From contig DASPHS010000121.1 of the NCBI GenBank assembly GCA_035629475.1, forward strand, positions 1 to 7,469: DNA of 7,469 nt, written 5' to 3'. Source of the stretch: JARIHD01 sp035629475 (GTDB lineage: Bacteria; Patescibacteriota; Saccharimonadia; Saccharimonadales; UBA4665). The first letter of the stretch is position 1, and every line of letters starts with the position of its first letter. Positions 1-5,586 of this stretch are shown here, piece by piece. The position numbers and the translations under genes are program-made. The notes below the pieces were generated by a model that saw only the letters and a list, made by a program, of their open reading frames with translations, made no database searches and was not told the origin of the DNA.

Positions 1-1500
1 ACCAAGAACGCTACCTATAAACTGAGCTTTACCGGCACACAAGTACGCCTGTATAGCGAAAAAGGTCCCCGTATGGGAATCATGGCGGTATCGATTGATA
101 ACGGCCCCGAGCAAGAGGTTGACGCTTTTGCTACCAAGTCTACCCACCAGCCTATCGTGTACACCTCTCCCGTACTGGAATCCAAGAAGCACGTGGTAAC
201 CATGCGTGTTACCGGCAAGAAGAACAGCGCTGCCACCGGCACCTACGTTGTCGCTGACCGCGTGAATATTACCCGCGACACTGACCCGCCAGCCCCAAAC
301 GGCGGTCCCACCTATTACGTAGCGCCTAACGGCAGTGATAGCGCTAACGGCTCAGCCTCGGCTCCATGGAAGACCATCCAAAAAGCAGTAGGTGCTGCCT
401 CCACTGGTGCAACGATTCGCGTCAAAGCTGGTACCTATGCACCTTTCTCGGTCACCCGGCCCGGGCTGACTATTACCAGCGCAACCAATGAAAAAGTAGT
501 CATTAAAGGCACAGCCAGCGTGAAGCATGTCGTGGCTATCAATGCCAGCAAGACGACCCTCTCTGGCATGACCGTAACTGGCTGTGTGCCATCGACGGCT
601 GGCAACAGCGGTGTCTACGTGGGCAATACCACTGGCGTCACCGTTTCCAAGATGACGATTGCTGACAGCCGCGGCAAGAACTCTCATGGCCTGCCGGTTG
701 GTTGCTATGGCATATCGACTATTGGCGCCAACAGCTTTACCCTTTCGAACAATGATATCTACCATAACGGCTCAGGCATTAATGTGAGTGGCGGCGGACA
801 GAACGGTAAAGTGTTGAACAACAAGATCCACGATAATGACGTGATAATCTGGAACACTCCTAAGTCGGTGAATGACAACGATGACTACGGTGGAGTTGCC
901 ATTACCTTCGACAGCATTACAGCGAGCCCCGGTCCGCTTGCTCAAGGCAACACGCTGTACAACAACGCCGGCCCCTCACAGGACTATGTGGCCGACGGTG
1001 GTGGGTTTGAAATCTTCAAGGCTTCAAACGTGCAAATGGTACGGAACAAGATCTATAACAACGACAACATCATCGAAACCGGTACTGACGGCTCGGCACT
1101 CTGCTCCAACAACGTCTTCAGTAACAATACTGCTTCAGGTCGGACGACCGGCAGCACCCTCAAGTCATCGGTTGGTATGATCCTGCGCTGTAACAAAAAT
1201 ATGACCGTGACCGCCAACACGCTTGGGCCGGTCGACTCCTGGATGTTCGACATCGAAACCGGTGGCGCCTACGGCAGTTCCGTCGATGGCCTAGCCATTA
1301 CCAACAACAAGGTGACCCAGCGCGGTGGCGCGGCAGTGTATGCCATTTCGGTGAACCCCTCGGGCCGTGGCTTTAAGTTCAGTGGCAACAAGTACCATTA
1401 CGAGGGCTCATTCGCCTGGGGCTGGAATAATTCCGCCATCAAGACACTTGCCGACTGGCAAAAGGCCACTAACCTGGACAAAGACAGCACCAAGTTCTAA
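1..1500 (+). CDS. Secreted protein with carbohydrate-binding-like domain and parallel beta-helix (5' partial)
   Basis: The frame is open from base 1, so the true start lies upstream; the internal ATG at 73 falls inside a domain and is not the start. 499 residues are visible. Residues 1-92 look like a jelly-roll, carbohydrate-binding-like module (TGTQVRLYS, VSIDNG, a late TGTYVVADRV strand). A short Pro/Gly linker follows (about 97-104). From residue 105 (YYVAPNGSDSANG, then APWKTIQKAV and IRVKAGTY) the sequence has the classic entry of a right-handed parallel beta-helix (DUF1565/Beta_helix type). Asn-rich helix rungs follow, for example NNDIYHNGSGI near 250 and RNKIYNND near 345. It ends with a Trp-rich cap (DWQKATNLDKDS). 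Four cysteines occur within the helix. Such folds often bind or cleave polysaccharide, but no specific catalytic set can be named, so enzyme versus adhesin is open. Export is inferred from the fold; any signal peptide is outside the window. Confidence 0.85.
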   Translation, partial: TKNATYKLSFTGTQVRLYSEKGPRMGIMAVSIDNGPEQEVDAFATKSTHQPIVYTSPVLESKKHVVTMRVTGKKNSAATGTYVVADRVNITRDTDPPAPNGGPTYYVAPNGSDSANGSASAPWKTIQKAVGAASTGATIRVKAGTYAPFSVTRPGLTITSATNEKVVIKGTASVKHVVAINASKTTLSGMTVTGCVPSTAGNSGVYVGNTTGVTVSKMTIADSRGKNSHGLPVGCYGISTIGANSFTLSNNDIYHNGSGINVSGGGQNGKVLNNKIHDNDVIIWNTPKSVNDNDDYGGVAITFDSITASPGPLAQGNTLYNNAGPSQDYVADGGGFEIFKASNVQMVRNKIYNNDNIIETGTDGSALCSNNVFSNNTASGRTTGSTLKSSVGMILRCNKNMTVTANTLGPVDSWMFDIETGGAYGSSVDGLAITNNKVTQRGGAAVYAISVNPSGRGFKFSGNKYHYEGSFAWGWNNSAIKTLADWQKATNLDKDSTKF

Positions 1501-1510
1501 GCTGTCCCCA

Positions 1511-2701
1511 ATGCCCCCACGCCTACCCTGCTTCACTGAAGCTCAGTTGCGCAGCCCGGATGGTCCCAACCTTCCGGGTCTGTGGGCGCCAGCGCGGATA
1601 GACCCTGCCGACCCCTATGCCTTTTTTAGGGATACTGATTGGCGGCCGGTGCTCAACCTGGCGATTGTAACCGAAGCTATCAGTGAGTCGGGTCAGACCA
1701 GCCTGCGCCTGCTGACTGGTTCCCGTCCGGAAAGTGAGCAAACACACCCTAATGTAGTCAGTACACCGACGCAGTGGATGACTGACCGGCCACGGCTGGA
1801 GCTGCTGCTTGAGCAGGCCTTCTTTGCGCCTCATATACTGGGTAACACCACCACAAGTGCTGGTTTAGCCGTAAATCCTGAGCTGCACTTGGGCGAAATC
1901 AATCCGTCACGGTTCGGAGTGATTGCCAACGTTGAGCCACATCCGGTGTCTATTGGCGGGGTAACTCCACCTCTTGGATTTTTCACCCAAAAACTCCTGG
2001 CCGATAAACTTGGCTTCGATAGCTGGTACGCTCCATCGCCCAAGGAAAAACTGGCGGCAACTGGCCTGCATCCTTCAATTGGTAGTGTTTCGCTGAGCCG
2101 GCTGCTTGCTGGCTTCAGCTACGTGGGTGAAAACGAGCATGACGATCCCCTGTACGAGCCAATCGTCATGGTTGGCGGTGTCATGCACACCCCGTTCCCT
2201 AAACTGTTTGCGCGCAGCACGCCACGCTATGACAACCTGACCTTTACATCGCTCAGTGCATTCCCACAAAATGTCAGGAATCGTGAAGTCGGAAACCTCA
2301 TACAGCTCGATGCTGAGTACAACGAAATTATGATGTGTGTACGCGGCTTGTGTCTTACGACCGGCGCCGAAATGAGTAGCGGCCCGGACCTGCTGGGTCA
2401 TAGCAACGTCATTGAAGTAGGAGCGCACTATGATGCCGAGGCAGCGACAGTAGTGGCAGCACTGCTGCAGGCCCGTGATGACCGCGGCGTGGCCTTGGAG
2501 CGTGGAACACAGAGCATACTGGGCTATGCTCCTTTTTCTGATCGACGTGTCAGCTTTGAGCGAGATATAGTGGGTGACCTACTCAGGGCGTCCCATACCG
2601 CAACGGCGTCGCCTGACCATGCGGCACGCACCATAGGCCATCTGGAAGATGCGCTGGCCACCGCCGGTACGGGGTTTGCCTTCCACCTGCCTAAAAGATA
2701 G
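1511..2701 (+). CDS. Hypothetical protein, 396 aa, possible two-part structure
   Basis: The frame is open from about 1367, but starting there would overlap the beta-helix gene by over 130 bases. The ATG at 1511, 10 bases after the upstream stop, is the sensible start. No Shine-Dalgarno sequence is visible, so translation may depend on re-initiation from the upstream gene. There is no signal peptide or membrane segment, so a cytoplasmic location is inferred. I do not recognise the family. Residues about 48-88 (LNLAIVTEAI, then LLTGSRPESEQTHPNVVSTP) and 216-254 (EPIVMVGGVM, then KLFARSTP and LSAFPQN) resemble each other loosely. Both look like the opening beta-strands of a Nudix-type fold, but no Nudix box (GX5EX7REUXEEXGU) is present. 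The C-terminal third is acidic and helical in character. The coding assignment is firm (long frame, good fit between neighbours); the function is unknown. Confidence 0.75.
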   Translation: MPPRLPCFTEAQLRSPDGPNLPGLWAPARIDPADPYAFFRDTDWRPVLNLAIVTEAISESGQTSLRLLTGSRPESEQTHPNVVSTPTQWMTDRPRLELLLEQAFFAPHILGNTTTSAGLAVNPELHLGEINPSRFGVIANVEPHPVSIGGVTPPLGFFTQKLLADKLGFDSWYAPSPKEKLAATGLHPSIGSVSLSRLLAGFSYVGENEHDDPLYEPIVMVGGVMHTPFPKLFARSTPRYDNLTFTSLSAFPQNVRNREVGNLIQLDAEYNEIMMCVRGLCLTTGAEMSSGPDLLGHSNVIEVGAHYDAEAATVVAALLQARDDRGVALERGTQSILGYAPFSDRRVSFERDIVGDLLRASHTATASPDHAARTIGHLEDALATAGTGFAFHLPKR

Positions 2702-2728
2702 CAGCCCAAGGTAGTACAGGCGGTATCA

Positions 2729-2757
2729 TGTACAGAAGAGCATTATTATTTTATAAT
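2729..2757 (+). promoter_or_regulatory. Promoter for the 164-aa hypothetical gene
   Basis: A perfect TATAAT (2752-2757) lies 17 bases downstream of TGTACA (2729-2734), which matches 4 of 6 positions of TTGACA. The predicted transcript would begin near 2764, giving a leader of about 28 bases before the ATG at 2792. The region is AT-rich compared with the flanking genes. It suggests the small gene can be transcribed independently of the gene before it. Confidence 0.55.
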
Positions 2758-2791
2758 ACGTTCTTTATGTAAGTGGTCGTAGGTAGTGCGT

Positions 2792-3286
2792 ATGATCCAG
2801 GGCTCACCAGAGTTTAGGAGTGCTGTAACGGCTATAATCAACGAGGCTGATGCCCTGATGCAAGCCTGTGGCACTGTCACGCCCGTGGCCGATGATGCCG
2901 GCCAACGCATATTCTCCCAGGCATATGTGGGGGAAACGAGTGTGGAGACCATTCAAGTGCTCTCCACGGGCGCCGAGCCATTGGATGCCGATTGCCCACG
3001 TGTGCGCGTGAGTTATGCATCCGGCTTGGGAGATGCCGGCGAGGACGGCCAATATGCCTTCGCGACCGTTAGCCAGCACCACAGGGTTCATATGAGCGAC
3101 AGCAGTGTGCCAGGCGGGCTGCGCTACAACGAGCATGGAACGGGCTATGCACCGCATGAGGTCACGCATTCACGCTACGACGCTGATTTTGTGCCTGAGC
3201 GTGATCTGTTCGGCATTGAAGATGCACAACGAGTGCTACGAGCGGCGGCTGCCCTGATACAGCTTGCCCGTACTGCCAGTCAGTAG
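2792..3286 (+). CDS. Hypothetical cytoplasmic protein, 164 aa
   Basis: The ATG at 2792 is preceded by AGGT (2781-2784) at 7-base spacing. The in-frame GTG at 2786 would sit almost on top of that site, so ATG is preferred. No signal peptide or membrane segment is seen. The protein opens with an Ala-rich helix (about 5-25). The middle contains a beta-rich stretch, including ETIQVLSTGAEPL, VRVSYASGLG and a His-rich ATVSQHHRVHM. It closes with a helix (GIEDAQRVLRAAAALIQLAR). I do not recognise the family. It has its own promoter upstream and a possible hairpin over its stop codon, so it looks like a single-gene unit. It may be functionally tied to the preceding unassigned gene by proximity, but nothing in the sequence proves this. 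Confidence 0.7.
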   Translation: MIQGSPEFRSAVTAIINEADALMQACGTVTPVADDAGQRIFSQAYVGETSVETIQVLSTGAEPLDADCPRVRVSYASGLGDAGEDGQYAFATVSQHHRVHMSDSSVPGGLRYNEHGTGYAPHEVTHSRYDADFVPERDLFGIEDAQRVLRAAAALIQLARTASQ

Positions 3287-3296
3287 CGGGCAAAGC
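3262..3296 (+). terminator. Hairpin between convergent genes (possible bidirectional terminator)
   Basis: GCTTGCCCG then TACTG (3262-3275) can pair with CAGTA then CGGGC then AAGC (3281-3296), leaving a five-base loop (3276-3280) and single bulges near 3286 and in the A-run at about 3292-3294. The stem is about 14-15 pairs. It covers the stop codon of the + strand gene and sits just past the end of the - strand gene. There is no clear T-run on either strand, so it is not a textbook intrinsic terminator. Confidence 0.4.
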
Positions 3297-3312
3297 AAAT
3301 TGCTGACAAGTG

Positions 3313-3774
3313 CTAGTCTACAATTTGGAATGTGTGCGTGTGTGACAGGTTTTCAACGTTATACCATACCCGGTATTCCGTACCGTTCAGCACATCGGTG
3401 GCTATTGGTACGACTGGTCCGTTGGGCCCTTTGGAGCAAACCTGTTTTGCTTTGCCGTAGTAGTCCTGTCCCCATGTAGGAAAGAACTGCACTTTGAAGG
3501 TCGCGCAGGTATCGCCACTGACCTGCTTATTTTGAACATTCCGTATATTGATGTCTTTGCAGCCCGATGTGCTACTGCCTGGTACAAAGGATTTGGCAGT
3601 ATAGCGCATCCCGGCTTCATAGCCTGCTATTACCGGCGTAAATACCCGACAACTTACTGCCGAGGCGCTGGCGGCTGGCACGGCAGCCACAACGCCAAGT
3701 GTCAGCGCTGCTGTCGCAATACCCGTTACTGCAAGGTACTTTGCCTGGCGTATGTAATTACTTATATGAATCAT
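3313..3774 (-). CDS. Small secreted four-cysteine protein, 153 aa
   Basis: The frame extends upstream to 3819, but the ATG at 3774 has a strong Shine-Dalgarno GGAGGG at 7-base spacing and immediately begins a signal peptide, so it is chosen. The signal peptide has a basic N-region (IRQAK, 8-12), a hydrophobic core (about 14-32) and a likely cleavage after A39 (AASASA, then VSC). The mature domain is about 114 residues. Its four cysteines (42, 72, 90, 113) are consistent with two disulfides. Motifs include GCKDINIRNV, CATFKVQFFPTWGQDYYG and ATDVLNGTEYRVW, suggesting a compact beta fold. The pattern reminds me of small secreted actinobacterial proteins of unknown function, but I cannot name a family. 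It is transcribed away from the WxL-like cluster and converges with the preceding + strand gene. Confidence 0.8.
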   Translation of the reverse strand: MIHISNYIRQAKYLAVTGIATAALTLGVVAAVPAASASAVSCRVFTPVIAGYEAGMRYTAKSFVPGSSTSGCKDINIRNVQNKQVSGDTCATFKVQFFPTWGQDYYGKAKQVCSKGPNGPVVPIATDVLNGTEYRVWYNVENLSHTHTFQIVD

Positions 3775-3781
3775 GCTATTG

Positions 3782-3787
3782 CCCTCC
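3782..3787 (-). promoter_or_regulatory. Shine-Dalgarno site of the four-cysteine protein gene
   Basis: On the - strand this reads GGAGGG, seven bases before the ATG at 3774. It is the strongest ribosome binding site in the window and decides the start, removing 15 residues from the longest open frame. Confidence 0.8.
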
Positions 3788-3907
3788 CTTAGTAGTACCT
3801 CAACACTAGCACCCGCCACACACCGGCCAGTGTAAGCAATTAGCTTGCAGTCATATGTATTAGGGGTGTGTGATATATGTCCTATGTATAGACACTACTG
3901 TTCCGCC

Positions 3908-3935
3908 TTGACGCTCTAACCGCTACCGTTATACA
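3908..3935 (+). promoter_or_regulatory. Promoter of first WxL-like gene
   Basis: TTGACG (3908-3913) and TATACA (3930-3935) are separated by 16 bases. The spacer contains CGCTACCG (3921-3928), which recurs at the same offset in the promoter of the paralogous gene downstream. Downstream, GGTAG (3941-3945) begins an A-rich leader, with no Shine-Dalgarno sequence close to the ATG at 3978. The rest of the divergent intergenic region (3791-3907) should hold the - strand promoter, but I see no convincing pair of boxes there. Confidence 0.65.
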
Positions 3936-3977
3936 CTTTGGGTAGGATTTACAAAAACAAAAACAATCCAAACTTAC

Positions 3978-4658
3978 ATGCGAAAATTAGTCAGCCTTCT
4001 TATTATTGGTGTACTGACCTTCGGACTATCCGGACTTGTTTTTGCTGCGAATACTCCCACCCTGAACCAGGCTATTAACGCCGGCACGCTATCGACAGAT
4101 ATTTTGAACGGCTCACGCGTGGCGGTGGCTAGCCCATCAGCGACCATGACCGCCAAGGCCTTCAGTTTTGACTGCCAGACTGGTGGTAGCGCCTCTACAG
4201 GGACCCTGGGCAGTACTGCAGAGCGACAGTATGTGTTGAATCCTAATGCTGCTAATAATGGCTGGACCTTGAGTATAGCTGCCACCAGCGGTGCCACGGC
4301 ACTGTGGACCAGCGGCGGCAATACCTTTGACTTTAATGATGCTGGCACGGGTGGCTGTACTGACAATACGAGCCCGAACGATACTGACGGCCGTGCTGGC
4401 CAGCTGACAATCAATCCCAACGCCGGCACGGTGCTTGCTGACTGTGTAAGCTGTACGCTGACGGGCATCACCAAGGGCTCAACTGCAGCATTCGTAGAGA
4501 CCAGCGCCAACAGCGTGACCTTGCTGACAGCCGCCGCAGGATCGGATGATGTATGGCGTGGTTATTTGTACGGCAGCACGCTTTCCCAAACTATTCCAGC
4601 TGAACAAGCAGCAGGTGCTTATAGCCTTAATATGACGATCACGGTGGCCGCTTCCTGA
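3978..4658 (+). CDS. WxL-like secreted surface protein, copy 1 (226 aa)
   Basis: A signal peptide (MRKLVSLLIIG, hydrophobic to about 22) ends at VFA, with cleavage before ANTPTLNQ. The mature protein is beta-rich and Thr/Ser/Gly/Asn-rich, with four cysteines (66, 127, 156, 159; the last two as CVSC). NNGWTLSIAA carries a WxL motif at residues 96-98. The C-terminus (AEQAAGAYSLNMTITVAAS) aligns in style with the end of WxL domains (PF13731), but the second WxL motif is replaced by MTITV. In Firmicutes WxL domains bind peptidoglycan non-covalently and partner with DUF916 proteins; such a gene lies downstream here, which supports the reading. No LPXTG or membrane anchor is present. Alternative: a pilin-like or coat-protein-like beta-sandwich subunit. 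It is about two-thirds identical by eye to the next gene's product over the mature part. The stop is TGA. There is no Shine-Dalgarno near the ATG. Confidence 0.75.
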   Translation: MRKLVSLLIIGVLTFGLSGLVFAANTPTLNQAINAGTLSTDILNGSRVAVASPSATMTAKAFSFDCQTGGSASTGTLGSTAERQYVLNPNAANNGWTLSIAATSGATALWTSGGNTFDFNDAGTGGCTDNTSPNDTDGRAGQLTINPNAGTVLADCVSCTLTGITKGSTAAFVETSANSVTLLTAAAGSDDVWRGYLYGSTLSQTIPAEQAAGAYSLNMTITVAAS

Positions 4659-4718
4659 ACATGTTCGCTATTAACACTTCATCGGTCAACCTTTTGTAAG
4701 ATTTATAACAATTTAGCG

Positions 4719-4747
4719 TTGACAGCATAAGCGCTACCGGTTACGCT
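4719..4747 (+). promoter_or_regulatory. Promoter of second WxL-like gene
   Basis: A perfect TTGACA (4719-4724) is followed after 17 bases by the weak -10 TACGCT (4742-4747). The spacer holds CGCTACCG (4732-4739), 13 bases from the start of TTGAC exactly as in the copy 1 promoter. Bases 4730-4747 (AGCGCTACC then GGTTACGCT) form an imperfect inverted repeat, 7 of 9 pairs, which could be an operator. The rest of the 4659-4785 gap shows no clear terminator for copy 1. Confidence 0.6.
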
Positions 4748-4771
4748 TATGATAATTGAATGTGTAAATAT

Positions 4772-4775
4772 GGAG
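4772..4775 (+). promoter_or_regulatory. Shine-Dalgarno site of second WxL-like gene
   Basis: GGAG lies 10 bases before the ATG at 4786 and only one base before an in-frame TTG at 4777. The spacing favours ATG 4786 as the start; a second ATG follows immediately at 4789. Confidence 0.55.
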
Positions 4776-4785
4776 TTTGCATCGA

Positions 4786-5484
4786 ATGATGAGGCGTCTC
4801 GCAATGTTAGTTGTGCTGGTTTTGGGTATCAGCACAGTTGGATCGTATAGTACCCAAAAAGTGGTATACGGGGCGCCGACCCCTACATTGAACCAGACTA
4901 TTACGGCTGGTACGCTGTCTACTGATATTTTGAATGCTTCACGGGTGCCCGTAGCCAGCCCGTCAGCGGCTTTCTCAGCCAAGCCCTTTAGCTTCGACTG
5001 TCAAAGCGGTGGCAGTGCCTCCACTGCAAGCCTTGGCTCTGATTCCGAACGCGAATATGTTATTAATCCTGGTGGCGCCAACAACGGCTGGGTGCTCTCT
5101 ATCGCCGCAACGACCGGCCCTACCGCGGTTTGGACGAACGGCACTGCTACCTATGACTTCAACGACGGCGGTACGAGCGGATGTAGTGACACAGTAAGCG
5201 GCAACGACCCCGATGACAGGGCCGGCCAGCTGACAGTAAATCCTACTGCCTCGGTGCTTACTACTGATTGTTTAAGCTGTACAGCCACCAACATTACCAA
5301 GGGCTCGAGCACTTCGTTTACCCAGGTCACTACTAACAGCGCTACCCTTTTGAACGCTGCTGCGGCATCTGACGACAACTGGCGTGGGTATCTGACTGGT
5401 ACCGCCCTTTCCCAGACCATTCCAGCTGAACAAGCGGCCGGTGCGTACACTCTGGGTATGACCATTACCGTCGTAGCCTCCTAG
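4786..5484 (+). CDS. WxL-like secreted surface protein, copy 2 (232 aa)
   Basis: The start is ATG 4786, chosen for its Shine-Dalgarno spacing. The signal peptide begins MMRRLAMLVVLVLG and is longer than in copy 1, with likely cleavage near VYG before APTPTLNQ. The mature part matches copy 1 nearly end to end, including TPTLNQ, AGTLSTDILN, FSFDCQ, SERxYV, NNGWxLSIAA (WxL at 102-104), FNDGGTSGC, DRAGQLT, DCLSC, WRGYL and the shared SQTIPAEQAAGAY segment. All four cysteines and the single WxL motif are kept; again the distal WxL is missing. Signal peptides and codons differ far more than the mature residues, which suggests an old tandem duplication under selection on the mature fold. It has its own promoter, so the two copies may be expressed separately. 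Role by family knowledge: a non-covalently wall-bound partner of the DUF916-like protein encoded next. Confidence 0.75.
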   Translation: MMRRLAMLVVLVLGISTVGSYSTQKVVYGAPTPTLNQTITAGTLSTDILNASRVPVASPSAAFSAKPFSFDCQSGGSASTASLGSDSEREYVINPGGANNGWVLSIAATTGPTAVWTNGTATYDFNDGGTSGCSDTVSGNDPDDRAGQLTVNPTASVLTTDCLSCTATNITKGSSTSFTQVTTNSATLLNAAAASDDNWRGYLTGTALSQTIPAEQAAGAYTLGMTITVVAS

Positions 5485-5515
5485 GTTACTCCCTCTCTTA
5501 TAGCAGCAATACTTC

Positions 5516-5542
5516 TTGACTGTATTCATCCGGCACTATACG
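5516..5542 (+). promoter_or_regulatory. Promoter of DUF916-like gene and downstream gene
   Basis: TTGACT (5516-5521) and TATACG (5537-5542) are separated by 15 bases, slightly short. The TACGCTT that overlaps the -10 is also found at the same distance from TTGAC in the copy 2 promoter, and as TACACTT in copy 1. GGTAG (5549-5553) starts an A-rich leader ending CAAACTT directly before the ATG at 5587, nearly the same leader as that of copy 1. Confidence 0.55.
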
Positions 5543-5586
5543 CTTAAAGGTAGATTGCAAAAACGGATATTAAAAAACACAAACTT

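Noticed and set aside
352..765. Long - strand open frame opposite the beta-helix gene, and similar - strand frames opposite other genes
   Set aside because: No ribosome site or recognisable protein; these are antisense shadows of solid + strand genes.
1367..1510. Upstream extension of the 396-aa gene starting inside the beta-helix gene
   Set aside because: It would overlap well-supported coding sequence by over 130 bases, and the extension reads as out-of-frame composition; ATG 1511 follows the previous stop naturally.
3775..3819. Longer N-terminus for the four-cysteine protein
   Set aside because: It would place 15 residues before the signal peptide and translate through the strong Shine-Dalgarno; ATG 3774 is clearly better.
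4656..4658. Possible TGA recoding (as glycine in some candidate phyla)
   Set aside because: The paralogue ends at the same residue with TAG, and read-through beyond the TGA gives no protein-like sequence.
4657..4666. Perfect palindrome GAACATGTTC overlapping the stop of WxL-like copy 1, resembling a LexA box
   Set aside because: Gram-positive LexA boxes need four bases between GAAC and GTTC; here there are two, and the site is not in a promoter.
4560..5484. LPXTG-type sorting signals or C-terminal anchors in the WxL-like proteins
   Set aside because: Both proteins end within a beta-strand (TITVxAS) with no sorting motif, hydrophobic tail or basic end.
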